NCBI GenBank assembly: GCA_023525715.1 | Contig: CM042015.1 | Location: forward strand, 84,217,250-84,281,249 | Reading direction: 5' to 3' | Origin: Cichorium intybus | Taxonomy: Eukaryota; Streptophyta; Magnoliopsida; Asterales; Asteraceae | Length of the DNA: 64,000 nt | Part shown: one piece after another, positions 52,956 through 63,968 of the stretch | Position numbering within the stretch: position 1 is the first letter of the stretch | Layout: the number at the start of each line of letters is the position of its first letter | The notes under the pieces: generated by a model | Told to the model about the DNA's origin: nothing | Databases searched by the model: none | The model's input: only the letters and a program-made list of their open reading frames with translations | Position numbers and translations under genes: made by a program

Positions 52956-54480
52956 TTTCTCATTAAAATTTAGGCATCATGGATGAAAAAGAAAGGTCTT
53001 TCTATATTAAAGAACTTTATGATACTCAAACTTGCATTATGGAGTTCAAAATATGGTAAATTGGTAATCATAATTGGCTTGTTAAGCAATGCATAAATGA
53101 TTTGAGTGTCATGCCTAAAATGAAATGTAGAAAGACCAAAGGAGATGTAAATAATAATTTTTTATGTTAAGCACCATTGAGAAAATGTTTTAGAGCAAAG
53201 AAGAAAGCATTATAAATAATAAATTAAAAGTAGACAAAGCATTGTTGCCATATTTAGGACTTTACACTTGAGATTAGCATATCAAACCTATTAAGTACTA
53301 CAGAAGTAAGTGTTACAATCAACGAGGTGAAAGAACATACTTTCATAGATTCTATGTTTGTTTCAAGGCATTGAAAGAATGATGAATCAGGGGTTACATG
53401 AGAGTTTCTGGATTGGATACTTGTGTCCTAAAAGGCAAATGCAAATGTCACTTACTAACTACAACTAAAGAGGATGAGAACAACCAAGTATTCACAATTG
53501 CATGAGATTTGGTGGATGTCAATAACAAATGTAACTAGAAGTGAGTTCTTAAGTTACTAATGGATGAAGGTTTAGAATATTGAGTTGGATTATGCGTCAT
53601 ATCTGATCAGCATAAGGTAACTTTGACACATTTATGCACTTTGACACATTCATGCACTTTGACACATTTATGAACTTTGACGTATCCAAGCAATTTGCAC
53701 TAGCGGTGGAAGTCATTTGGTTTGGAATCAAAAAACCTTCAAACCATATTTGAATTTGGTTTATGGTTCGGTTTGAGACCAAACAAAATTTTGAATTTCG
53801 GTTATTATTTAGTTTTTTGGTCTCGTAAAGTTTAGATCAACCCAAACCATATTACCGAATATTATTAAATAAGTTATTAAAACATATTTTAGGGTTTAGT
53901 AGAAGTTGGTCTCATGAAGTTTAAACAAAATATTCGGTTTCGTTGGTCTCAAACCAAACCGAACCGAATTCAAATTCGGTTATCAATTTGGTCTCAAACT
54001 GAATCGAACTGATTTCCAACCATAATTTGCATATTTATGACAAACTATTTATTCTTTTAGGGGTTAGTAGAAGTTGTATGTGATGTTCTATAGTAAATTG
54101 AGGCAGTACGAAAGGCATGTGTACGAAAACTTCAAAAAAGGTTATACAATGATGAGAATAGAATATATTGTTTTGGGGTGCAGCTACTTTAACTACTCAA
54201 TATGCTTTTGTTGGAAAAATTAAAGAACTAAAGGCTATTATTGATAATTCATATAGGTACCTAATGCAAAGGCACCCAAACACTTAGAGTAGGGCATTCT
54301 TTGATAGTGGGAGAGCATGTCAAGCTATGCAGAATGGCTTCTCAAAGTGCTTTAATTCTGTGATACCAAAGGCATGGATGAAAAACCTTTACTCGCCATG
54401 TTGGAAAAAATTAAGATTTCTGTGATCGATAGTTTTTGTAAGATATTAGTTAAGCACTTGAAATAAAATGATGATGTGTG
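52956..54480 (+). pseudogene. MuDR-type MULE transposase pseudogene
   Basis: Frames jump, but blocks follow the intact transposase at 59690-62646: AKQCINDLSVMPKMKCRKTK, VTINEVKEHT, FYVCFKALKE, SGLDTCVLKGKCKCHLLT, NNQVFTIA, ISDQHK, then after an intron position GLVEVVCDV, KACVRKLQK, TTQYAFVGKIKELKA, YLMQRHPN, AFFDSGRACQA, NGFSKCFNSVIPKAWMK. Many stops are present. The intron after SDQHK is at the same place as in the intact gene and holds a hAT MITE. Confidence 0.82.
53701..54024. mobile_element. hAT-type MITE inside the MULE pseudogene intron
   Basis: Ends tagcggtggaagtca and, reversed, tatggttggaaatca; flanking 8-mers ATTTGCAC (53693-53700) and ATTTGCAT (54025-54032). Interior repeats ggtttggtctcaaacc-like text in both orientations. 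It lies between the SDQHK exon and GLVE exon of the transposase remnant. Confidence 0.82.
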
Positions 54481-55319
54481 CCCAACAATCATCAGAAATC
54501 TAAGAGAGTGGTGTGTTAATAATTAGAATGGTTATATTCAGATGTTGTACTTGGTTTTAGATGCTGCAAATTTGACTAGAAATGTATAGAGATAACTATA
54601 TTTTCTTATTCTGCACTTGTTTTGAAATGTACATTTGGACTGGTTTTTGATCATTTATATTTGTATTTTACTATTGGTTTTGGGTTCTGCACATTTGATG
54701 TGCATACTTAGTGTTAGATGTAGTAAATTTGGATGATGCACATTTAGATTTTGCACTTGGTTAACATTTGGATTCTTATTTGTACAGGTTAGCATTTGTA
54801 ATGCTTCACAAATATGCAATCAAGTATGCCTTATGCTATTGTACATATTTACGTTATCCGAATTTGGTTATCATTGACATATTTATGTTTTGGTATTGAA
54901 CTATGCTTTTTCGTTAATGTTGCACATTTATTAAAAATTAACACCATAAGATTGGTCTATTTCACATATGAAACAAATTTGGTTAACATTGGACCTTATA
55001 ATCACCACAACATGTCAATATTGAAACTTAGCTAACATACATAAACCATTGATCTATATACTTACCCATTAAACAACAACAAAGTAATATCCTCACAAGG
55101 ATAGATTATGGTTTCCATTTTAAAGCTTCATAAACAATAGGATCTACGGATAGATTCCTCTAGGACTTCATTTCATTAAACTTTTGTTTGTATCATAAAC
55201 TGAGACGTTCTTCATCGTACCAATCAAAATATGTACACTATGTTTTCTCATCTAGGAAATAATTGCAACACTCTAAGACATTGAAAATCGAGTTTGTGGT
55301 CTACAATAACACATTCTAA
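54481..55319. other. Spacer, tail of the MULE remnant
   Basis: Repeats of a ttctgcac/atttggatt theme at 54530-54790, then AT-rich DNA. No gene supported. Confidence 0.4.
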
Positions 55320-56125
55320 GGGCATCTCCAACCCACCTCTAAAAATTTAGTTACTCTATTTTGCTCCAACCCCACTCTATAACAAACACTATATTTGGGT
55401 ATTTGAATAGTATTACTTCAAATATAGAGTAATACTATTCATTTATAACAAATATAGAGTTAATGTTTCACTTGTCATTTTTAGTCCTCAAGTTTTTGTT
55501 TTTATACATTTCTAGTTTATTTAAATATAATAACAAATATTTACAATCATATTATATCTTAAATGATATTAATTAATTATAATTAACAAAATTGAATATT
55601 TATATATCAAAGATTGTCGATTCTAACAATATCTTGCTCGATATAAATGTATTAAAAATAAAGAAGCTCACTTCAATCTTCGGAATGCGTTAGTCGACCA
55701 TTATGAGAAATTTATTCGACCGCATAATTATGCTTTAACTTTGTAAATGTATGTGTAATATTTCTATAAATGCATGTATAATATTTATTTAAGAGTGTAT
55801 TATAAATGTACTTTTATTATTTAATAAATTTTGTATTTATAAAATCATAATTTCTTCAAATTAATTGTATACGAATAAATTATTTTGTTATTAAGGTTTT
55901 GATAACACAATTTAAAATATTATTACAATAAAAATATAAAGTAATTATATGTTAAAAGTTAATAAATAGAAGGGGAAATTTTGACAATTTTTGTAAATGT
56001 AGAAAAAAAATATGCTAAGAATATACATTTTAAAGTAAAAATAGTGTGAAAATAGAGGTGGGTTGGAGATGATCCACTGTTTACACCATTTTTACTTCAA
56101 AAATAGAGATGCGATGGAGATTGTC
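55320..56125. mobile_element. PIF/Harbinger-type non-autonomous element
   Basis: Starts gggcatctccaacccacc and ends, reversed, gacaatctccatcgcatc. TAA flanks both sides (55317-55319, 56126-56128). A second internal copy of the right-end motif (ggtgggttggagatg) occurs near 56060. 806 bp, AT-rich, no ORF. Confidence 0.75.
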
Positions 56126-56410
56126 TAAAGGGCTGATTTCTCACCCTTATTACGCTACTCTCTGATGTTGAAGCACTTGATTGACCTTCAAAAGCCATTC
56201 CTTTTGGAGTTGAAGTAGAGAAAAAGATGAAGTTGGGATCGATTTTTTGATCTGAAAAGAGGGAAGAGAATCAAATATACTCATTTAATTAGCAAGTAGG
56301 ACTCCACTTGGCTGCCACCTTTGCATTTTACCATGTCACATGCAATGAAATCGTCTAAACCCGAAGAAAACTTGTTATGTGGTCGATAATTGAACAAAAT
56401 TAAAATGAGT
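56126..56410. other. Short spacer
   Basis: No supported feature. Confidence 0.4.
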
Positions 56411-56417
56411 TGTGCTA

Positions 56418-56604
56418 TAAATACCTCCCATTAAATTTTATACCTCTCCGATTTGACTAGTTGTTTTATTTTATCAATTTTTTCGTATTTTGTTGTCTTT
56501 TTCATTATTATTATTATTTACAAATACCTCCCCATTAAATTTTATACACCTTGATTTGACTAGTTGTTTTGTTTTATCCATTTTCCGTCTTTTATTGTCA
56601 TTTC

Positions 56605-56649
<45 letters not shown>
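56418..56649. repeat. Tandem duplication of about 105 bp, each copy ending in (ATT)n
   Basis: aatacctcccattaaatttt through tttttcattattatta is repeated at once as aatacctccccattaaattt through tttccattattatta; the second (ATT)n has grown to about 14 units. Confidence 0.88.
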
Positions 56650-56650
<1 letters not shown>

Positions 56651-56942
56651 AAAAAACTGATTTGAAGTTTTGTTTTGGAATATTATTGCGTTATTTATAT
56701 CTCGCATTGTACAACGATTTCATATATCTGTCTATATCAATTTGATACAACGATTGAATCGTATGACAAGTTTTCAAACTGATCAGGTATGTATTTTTGC
56801 TAGACAGTTTTGGTAGATTCTCATAAAATTATAACCATCGTACCTTGTGTCTTAATTACTTTAAAAAACTATTGTTTATTGTTTCTAAAATGTAAAATTT
56901 ATAAAAGCTAAATTCATTAATATTTTTTCTAATAATAATAAT

Positions 56943-57300
56943 AGTAAATGACACGAATGGTCGTATGGTTTGGGGGGATATTTGAGATTAAGCAACTGAA
57001 AACATGAAGACGTTTGACAGGAGAGAAAGAAATAGGGGAAAATATAAAGACGATTGGAATGACAGAAATAAATAGGAGAAAAGATAATAGGGGGATGAGG
57101 TATTGAGGTTATTATTTTTTCTTTTTATTTTAATTAAAAAATAATAAATAAACAATAAATAAATATAAAAAACTTTCTAAGGGCAACATAATATTTTTAT
57201 ATATGCTAGGGACCAAATGTACAATAAAACCAAAAGATAGGACTTTCCGAGTTAAAAAAAGAGTTAGGGATCAAACACGAAAATTACTCAAAATCACCGT
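56943..57300. mobile_element. Small MULE-like MITE, decayed
   Basis: The left side (gacacgaatggtcgtatggttt) is inverted at the right (gttagggatcaaacacgaaaa), with an aagggcaacataat/'ggtccct' style block as in the larger MULE ends of this window. Ends are only approximate. Confidence 0.4.
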
Positions 57301-57321
57301 TACAATTCGTTTAATTTACTC

Positions 57322-57358
<37 letters not shown>
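57322..57358. repeat. (AAT)n microsatellite
   Basis: About 12 AAT units. Confidence 0.9.
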
Positions 57359-57359
<1 letters not shown>

Positions 57360-57701
57360 TAAATCAAATACTATTAATAAAAGAAAAGTAAAAAACAAAA
57401 GTACAACTAACAAACAAAATAGTCAAAAGACAAAAAAATCAACAAAAAAAAAACGTAAAAGACAAAATTACAATTTTGGTCCTTGATGTTTGCTTGAGAT
57501 TGCAAGATGGGACAAACTATCAAAAAATCACGGTTTTGGTCACTAAGGTTTGTGAAATGCTACAAATTGGTCCCTAGATCAGTTGAAATGACTAAACTGC
57601 CCTTTTTAATTTAGTTTTCCTTTTTCTTTGAATTAATTAATTACTTTATTAATAATAAAAAAAGAAAATACCCCCACCCCCATCCCCACCCCCACCCCCT
57701 A

Positions 57702-57703
<2 letters not shown>

Positions 57704-57751
<48 letters not shown>
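57704..57751. repeat. (CT)n microsatellite
   Basis: About 24 CT units just inside the C-rich block of the pack-MULE. Confidence 0.92.
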
Positions 57752-57753
<2 letters not shown>

Positions 57754-57802
57754 CAACCACCATCCCCATCCTTCTGGCGGCACATACTCCGTTCCCTGTC
57801 AA

Positions 57803-58120
57803 GTTTTTTTTAGAACAGCAACATTTCATTAAAAATAAAGCAAGCCGGATGCTTGCAAACAAAAGCAATGTACAACAAAAAGAGTCAAATCCTAATGAAA
57901 GATCTAAGGACAAGGAATATCAGTTCAACAGGACACTTAGACTGAACACCAACAGGCCGCCAAACGTATCAATGATGAAACCAGGCCAGACAGAAATCAC
58001 AACGTAACCAATAGGTAGAAGTCCAAACCGTGGCAAACTTCAACCAATTTATGAAGTACCAGGATCCAAATCCAGCAAAAACAGGGATTACTACTCGGCA
58101 CACATGAATCAAGGGTAAAA
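57803..58120 (-). repeat. LINE-3'-end-like segment
   Basis: On the minus strand the sequence ends ...gcttgctttatttttaatga then aatgttgctgttctaaaaaaa, the style of a plant LINE 3' end with a short poly-A. It lacks coding sequence. Tentative. Confidence 0.35.
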
Positions 58121-58374
58121 TCGTCTAGAGTCTATAGCTTGAGAAGAAAAGCAATGCCAGGATTAATTCACCAACGAAAGCACCACAACAATTGAAATCG
58201 CTAGTAGGAATACGCTTCAACTTCGGGAAGATGACCATTAACACCTCATCGTGAGAGGAAGTAGCATGTGGCAGTTGGGTCGACCGTTGACTACAGGTCA
58301 AAAGATTAAGATTAGAACATGTCGTCATGTCCCAGACAATTAAAGAAATTGAAATGACAGACTTTAATCAAGGT

Positions 58375-58800
58375 ACCTGTTTGGCAACGAATTCTGGGTA
58401 ATTGTCCTGAAGAACTTGACGGAGTTCTTTCTTGAAAGGGGCGGGGGAATATTTGAGATTGATGATTTGAACGGTGGTGGAGATCCGATCGAGACTGAAA
58501 TCGAGCTTTCTGATGCTCTTTTCGAGGAACTGGATTCTCCATCGGAGGAACTTTTTCCGTTACTCTTCGTAGAAGGTTTCTTGATATAATTCTTTGTTCT
58601 GGAACTCATCATATGCGTTTCAGCAGGATAACGTCGCTACGTTCGTCGGCGAGTAATGGGTTCCGTCACGGCCCTGGGACAGTTGGATCCTCACAAGGCT
58701 TAGCTTCTACTTCAACGACGGGCGAGGGCTTCTCCTCCTCCTTAACCAGCGGCGGCGGAGTAGTGAGTACGAAAATGTTTGTAAATAAGGAGACGACGAG
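58375..58800 (-). pseudogene. Captured PATELLIN (CRAL-TRIO/SEC14) fragment
   Basis: Minus strand, from 58800 down: PPPLVKEEEKPSPVVEVEAK, then PLLADERSDVILLK (the start of the CRAL-TRIO N region), a deletion with frame change, YDEFQNKELYQETFYEE, a TAA stop, then RKKFLRWRIQFLEKSIRKLD, FSLDRISTTVQIINLKYSPA, KKELRQVLQDNYPEFVAKQ and a GT donor at 58374. These are PATELLIN landmarks (EFQNKELY, FLRWRIQFLEKSIRKLDF, LQDNYPEFVAKQ); patellins are phosphoinositide-binding proteins of the cell plate and plasma membrane. The internal deletion, stop and frameshift make it non-coding. Splice and gene order are kept, so it was copied from genomic DNA. Confidence 0.88.
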
Positions 58801-59139
58801 GACGCATCATTTAGAATGGAAACATGTTCTAATCTTAATCTTCTTTCTCCGTCTTCCTTTACACCTCCGGCGATCTACTGACCGGAGAAGAAGAGACGTA
58901 GAGGGTGGGGTGGGGTGTATTTTTCTTTTTATTTTAAATTGATTTAATAAATAATATATTAAAAGAAAAATGAAAAAGATAATAGAAAGGGTATTTCAGT
59001 ATTTTTATATGCCCCAGGGACCGATTTGAAACCATTTGCAAACTTTAGTGACCAAAACCGTGATTTTCGTATAGTTTGTTCCAACTTAAAAAATCAGGTA
59101 TACATCAGGGACCAAAACTGTAATTTTGTCAAAGTAAAA

Positions 59140-59432
59140 TATTGTTAGATAGTAAAGGGGTATGTATAGAATCACCCAATTAAAAAATGTGATGCTCAAT
59201 TTAAAATAAAAAACAATAGTGTAAAAGCCAAAAAAAAATTAAAACATAATGTCATTGGTATCATTTGGAATTAAACGTATTCTCAATAGCTAATATTTAT
59301 ATATTAAATATCATTTAAAGGTATTCGTTAGTTGTTGTAACTATGTAATTCTTGATAAGGGAAATTGTCACTGTAGCACAATGACGTTTCAAGAAAAGCT
59401 TTAATTAGTCCCTAATGTTTTTTTTTTTTGCC
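59140..59432. other. Spacer or outer part of the MULE left terminal repeat
   Basis: AT-rich. The true left end of the MULE to the right may lie within 59350-59435, because its terminal repeat continues past the right end of the window and could extend further out here. Confidence 0.4.
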
Positions 59433-59689
59433 AAAAAAGGGAACAAACTAATGAAAACCGGTTAAAAAAGACCATTGACCCCAAACTGAAGGGGTCATCC
59501 GGTTAAAATACATGAGTCAGCAGCCATGTCATCAAATGAAGTAGTCGTGTTAATTGTAACGTATCCTACTCACCTGCCATGTCATCAAGCTTAATAATAT
59601 AATGTATAAAACTTGAAAGGTCGGTTCAAACACGAAAACCCTTTTGGAGCTACCACCAGAAAACCCTTTCCTCTAGCAGATTGTTCTTC

Positions 59690-62646
59690 ATGCTAATGGA
59701 ATCAAACTGCAAAGTCGATGTGCACTATCATGGAGTGTTCACTAGGCAACCCTTAAGTTACTCTGACGGCATGCATCACCTGTTTGAAGATATAGATTTC
59801 GCCGGGATGGATTTAGAAGAATGTGTGAAGTTTCTGGAAAGATTTACGGGAGAGAAGTGCAGGAACCTATATTTTTGTTTACCTGAGTGCGAGATAACAG
59901 AAGGACTGAAGATGATTAGAGACGAGATGGAATATGTTGAGTTCATCGAGATAGCTTATCATTGTGGAACTATTGTGCCAATGTACGTGGATCATACTGG
60001 TGTCAATGTGCAGGAATGGATAGTTGAAGACCACGAGGAAGTGATTAGCCCTGAAGATAACCATTCGGGAGTAGGAGGTGGATTTGAAGCCCAAATGGTA
60101 GAGGGGATTGACAGAATTGACCTCAACACTCATGTGAACAACACAAAAACACCACCTGAGATGGCAGATAGGTTAGAAAATGAGATGGGTGAGCATGATC
60201 CAGATGAAGTTAACATTGCTGACATTGATACACAAGATGATGTGCAAACAAGGTTTAACGCAGAAGTTGAGTGGAAGAAACAGAAGCCTGTACTAGGTAT
60301 GCGTTTTGAAAGCCCTAAACAGTTGAAAGATATGCTTTGTAACTATGCTGTAGCAAATGGATATCAATTGTGTTATAAAAAGAATGATAGTAGGAGATTA
60401 TTGGCAAATTGTTGTGGTGGTGATTGTTCATTTAGGCTTTGGGCATCATGGATGAGTGAGGAGCACTCATTCCAAATTAAGTCTCTAATCCATGAGCATA
60501 ATTGTGCAAGGAATTTTAAGTTTGGTTCAATAGTTAACTATGCTTGGATTGGTAGTCACTACACTACTGAGATTCTTCAAAACCAAAAATTGACTGTTAG
60601 GCAACTAAGGGAAGATGTGAAACAGAAATTTGGGATAGAGGTTAGTATAAGTCAATGTAGAAGAGCAAAGACACATGCATTGAGTCTAATCCAGGGAACC
60701 ATAGTTGAACACTATGCCAAACTTTGGTCATATGGAGAGGAGATTAGAAGATCTAATCCAGGGTCTAATGTGAAAGTGGGGGTAAATTGCATGCCAGATG
60801 GAAAAAATTACTTCACTAGGTTTTATGTGTGCTTTCATGGATTAAAAGAGGGTTGGAAAACTGGTTGTAGAAGAGTGATTAACCTTGATGGGTGTTTTTT
60901 GAAAGGTTTATGTTCTGGTGAGTTGTTAAGTGCAGTTGGGAGGGATGCAAATAATCATATATACCCAATTGCATGGGCTGTAGTTTGTGTGGAAAACAAA
61001 GATAACTGGAAGTGGTTCATGGAGAACATTACAGAAGATCTGCACCTTCAAAGTGGTCTTGGAGTGACTTTGATGTCAGATCAACATAAGGTATGGTTTA
61101 ATTGTAACTTTTGTTTACAATGTAATTATTTGTATTTGATAATGTTGTAATGCACCATGTAGGGTCTGTTAGAGGCTGTGAAGGAAGTCTTACCGGGTGC
61201 TGAACATAGACAGTGTGCTAGGCATATTTATGCTAACTTCAAGAAGAGATTTTCTGGTGCTCACTTTGAAAACTTGTTTTGGAAAGCAAGCAAGGCTACA
61301 ACTGAACCTCATTTCAAAGCAGTAATGAAAGAAATTGAGTTGCTAAACCCTGCTGCTCATGAACATCTAATGGAAAGGGATCCTAAGACATGGTCAATGG
61401 CCTTTTTTAGATTCGACAGTATGTGTGATGCTGTAGAGAATGGTGTATCTGAAAGCTTTAATAGTGTGCTTGTTGAAGCAAGGAAAAAACCAATTATAAC
61501 AATGCTTGAAGAAATACGTACTTATGTGATGGAAAGGATGCATAAAATGAAATTGAAAGGATGCAACTGGCCTGACTACCAAATTTGCCCTGCCATTAGA
61601 CAAAAAATTAATGAGTTGAAAATCCAACAAAGGTCTGTATCTATTGTTTATTTAGTAATTTTATAATGCCTAATATACTTATTATTGATCTGTTGTGAAT
61701 TTCCAGATATTGGCAAGTGCTTCCTAGTGGCCTTCTCCAATTTGAAACAAGGAACTTAGGAGAATCTTATGCTGTTGACTTGGAAAAGAAAACTTGCACC
61801 TGCAGGCTGTGGCAACTCAATGGATATGGGTGTGTGCATTCTATTGCAACAATATCATACATAAACGGGACAATTGATGCTTATGTGGACCCACTTTATC
61901 TAGCAACCTTTTACAAGAATGCTTACAAGTATCAGTTACAAACCATGAATGGACAAGACATGTGGCCGTCTACAGATTATACTCCTCCTTTGCCACCAAT
62001 TAAAAGAAGAATGACGGGTAGGCCAACATTTAAAAGAAGAAGAGATGCTTTTGAAAAAGTTGGTAAACATACTGTGTCCAAAGTGGGCAAAAGAGTACTT
62101 TGTGGGATATGTAAACAGCCTGGCCATAACAAGAGTACTTGTAAGCAAGGTCAAAGGCCATCTAAGGTCAGGGTGAAAAAAGGACCAAGCAAAAAGGCAA
62201 ATGGAGGTAATGATAAAGAGGCAGGTTCTCAATCACATGCTGGGGCTGGAATCCAAGTAAATGCAACTAATGGGGATGGAATCCAACTAAATGCAACTGA
62301 TGGTGATGGAATCCAAGTAAATGCAACTGATGGGGATGGAATCCAAGTAAATGCAACTGCTGGGGATGGAAATCAAGTCAATTCAAGTGTCCAAGATAAA
62401 GGTCAAGATAATGCAACTAAAGGGGATGGAATCCAAATGAATGCAAATGAGACTGTAATTGGTGTCAATGAAAGTAGCATGGTAAATGAGGAGAATGTTA
62501 TTGGTATTATGGCAATGCCAAGTTCAACACTAGGGAAACGTGTGCCAAAAAGGTCAGAGCGGATTGTGAAAAAGAAATTGGCAAAAAGAGTTGAAGGAAA
62601 GAATGGTGAAGGCAACACATCTGAAGTCCCAGTCGATTTAGATTAG
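59690..62646 (+). CDS. MuDR-family MULE transposase
   Basis: DDE transposase that would cut and insert the surrounding MULE in the nucleus. Exons 59690-61090, 61163-61632 and 61707-62646 (GT-AG introns of 72 and 74 bp) give 936 aa with no stop. Regions: a PB1-like N-terminal domain (about 9-100, VDVHYHGVFTRQ), an acidic linker, a plant MuDR DNA-binding domain with Cys/His pairs (about 201-275, LGMRFESPKQLK, NCCGGDCSFRLW, HEHNC), the MULE catalytic domain with probable D400 (INLDGCFLKG), D464 (MSDQHKG) and E564 (NGVSESFNS), a SWIM zinc finger from C654 (CTCRLWQLNGYGCVH), a zinc knuckle C756-x2-C759-x4-H764-x4-C769, then a 10-residue GDGIQVNATD repeat and a basic tail (KRSERIVKKKLAKR), likely nuclear targeting. 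First ATG chosen; the second, two codons on, is equally possible. Confidence 0.92.
62247..62450 (+). repeat. 30-bp tandem repeat in the transposase C-terminus
   Basis: Five to six copies of a ggggatggaatccaagtaaa-type unit encode GDGIQVNATD-like decapeptides. The repeat keeps frame. Later copies are degenerate. Confidence 0.88.
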
Positions 62647-63968
62647 TTGTTTGCTATGGTTAGACATTGCTTGTTATGTTTGGTTATGTACTGACTTTGT
62701 TTGGTTATGGTTGTGGGTCGAAATAGACATATTGACTTTGCTTGTAATAAATGTTGAACTTTTTATGTTGTGACTTTATAATTGAACCAATGTACTTTAG
62801 AAATGCACTTTAAAGTACTTTATAATTGAACCAAAATCTAATCAGACAAAACGACCAAATTATAGCAATGTACTTTATAATCAGACAAAAGGACCAAAAT
62901 GAAACAAATTTTGGAAGTACGTTGCTATTACAAGATAAATATTCAAACTAGCACACCATTGCTGGGAAAAAAAACAGGTCCTTGCTCAATTTGTTTCACA
63001 CTTTTGGTCAATAAGGTGTTGTTCACACGATTTCTCAGCAATTTTGTTTACACCATTTCTAATCCACTGATCCAATAACAGACTTCATATCAACCGAACC
63101 AATCCACAAACATCACCATTTGTACATTTCCTGCTGATCGACCAGAAACACATATTAAGGAAACCAATACACAAACATATACAAAAAAGGACTGTTGTTA
63201 TCATCCACCAGAAACACAAAATATTCGATTAACAAAATATTTCAGTTAACATAATATATATTCGATTAACAAAATATTTCAACCACATTAGTAATAACAT
63301 AACTAAAACCTGGATTACCAACAATAAAACCAAACTAAAACAAAAGTTAATTAACCCATTCACCATAACCCCTTAACCGATAATCTACCAAAAGACCCAA
63401 AACCTAACCCCCAAAAACCGTAACCCTCGTCATCCTTAATCCCTTGCAAGCCAACCCACGCACCATCCTAGGGCAACACAGACACACATCATCGCCGCAT
63501 TCACCTTCCTCTGCATCGACATCATACGCTCCAAATCCTTCATCCGAACGAAGTCGTTTCCGATCGGGGGGCCTCCGCCAGGCGGTACACCGGCTGATTA
63601 GCCTCCAGTGGCCGCAACTCTTGCCGTCGAAAAGAGGGGCATCGTGCTCGCTGACCTGTGGCTCACCGTTCGCCTTGGTTTGCTTGTGCTCTGCAATGGA
63701 GTATTCAAGTCCTCCAGATTTATACCACCATTTGGGTATCCCGAAGATGATGATGAGGATGCCATCAAAGTTTCGATTTTACTATAACTGGGTAATTTTT
63801 TTTAGAACTTAACCGGATATGGCAAGCATTTTATGGGGGAAGGGGACCACAGCCACTGTGGAACCCTTGCTCCCTAAGCTTCCTTTTTTAACATTGCCAC
63901 GTCACTTTTCTTCTTGCCACGTAATTGCCACCTGTACGTGTAACCGGCTATAACATAAATGAGCCTAA
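62647..63968. other. 3' part of the MULE, with an unexplained GC-richer block
   Basis: 62650-63430 is AT-rich 3' UTR/subterminal sequence. 63440-63790 is GC-richer and partly open on both strands; the minus strand from ATG at 63765 reads MASSSSSSGYPNGGINLEDL for 55 codons before a stop. It may be the remnant of a second element gene or a captured exon. I do not recognise it. Confidence 0.4.

Larger units (their letters stand above)
57461..59130. mobile_element. Pack-MULE carrying a PATELLIN fragment
   Basis: Terminal inverted repeats of about 150-200 bp start gacaaaattacaattttggt and, reversed, gacaaaattacagttttggt. Flanking 9-mers aacgtaaaa (57452-57460) and aaagtaaaa (59131-59139) match at 8 of 9. 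The C-rich and (CT)n module follows the left repeat and a GA-rich, C-rich mirror precedes the right repeat. The interior holds a coding fragment of a SEC14-type PATELLIN gene and a segment resembling the 3' end of a LINE. No transposase. Confidence 0.88.

Noticed and set aside
58613..58942. 109-aa plus-strand ORF in the pack-MULE
   Set aside because: Antisense shadow of the PATELLIN fragment and the GA-rich border of the element.
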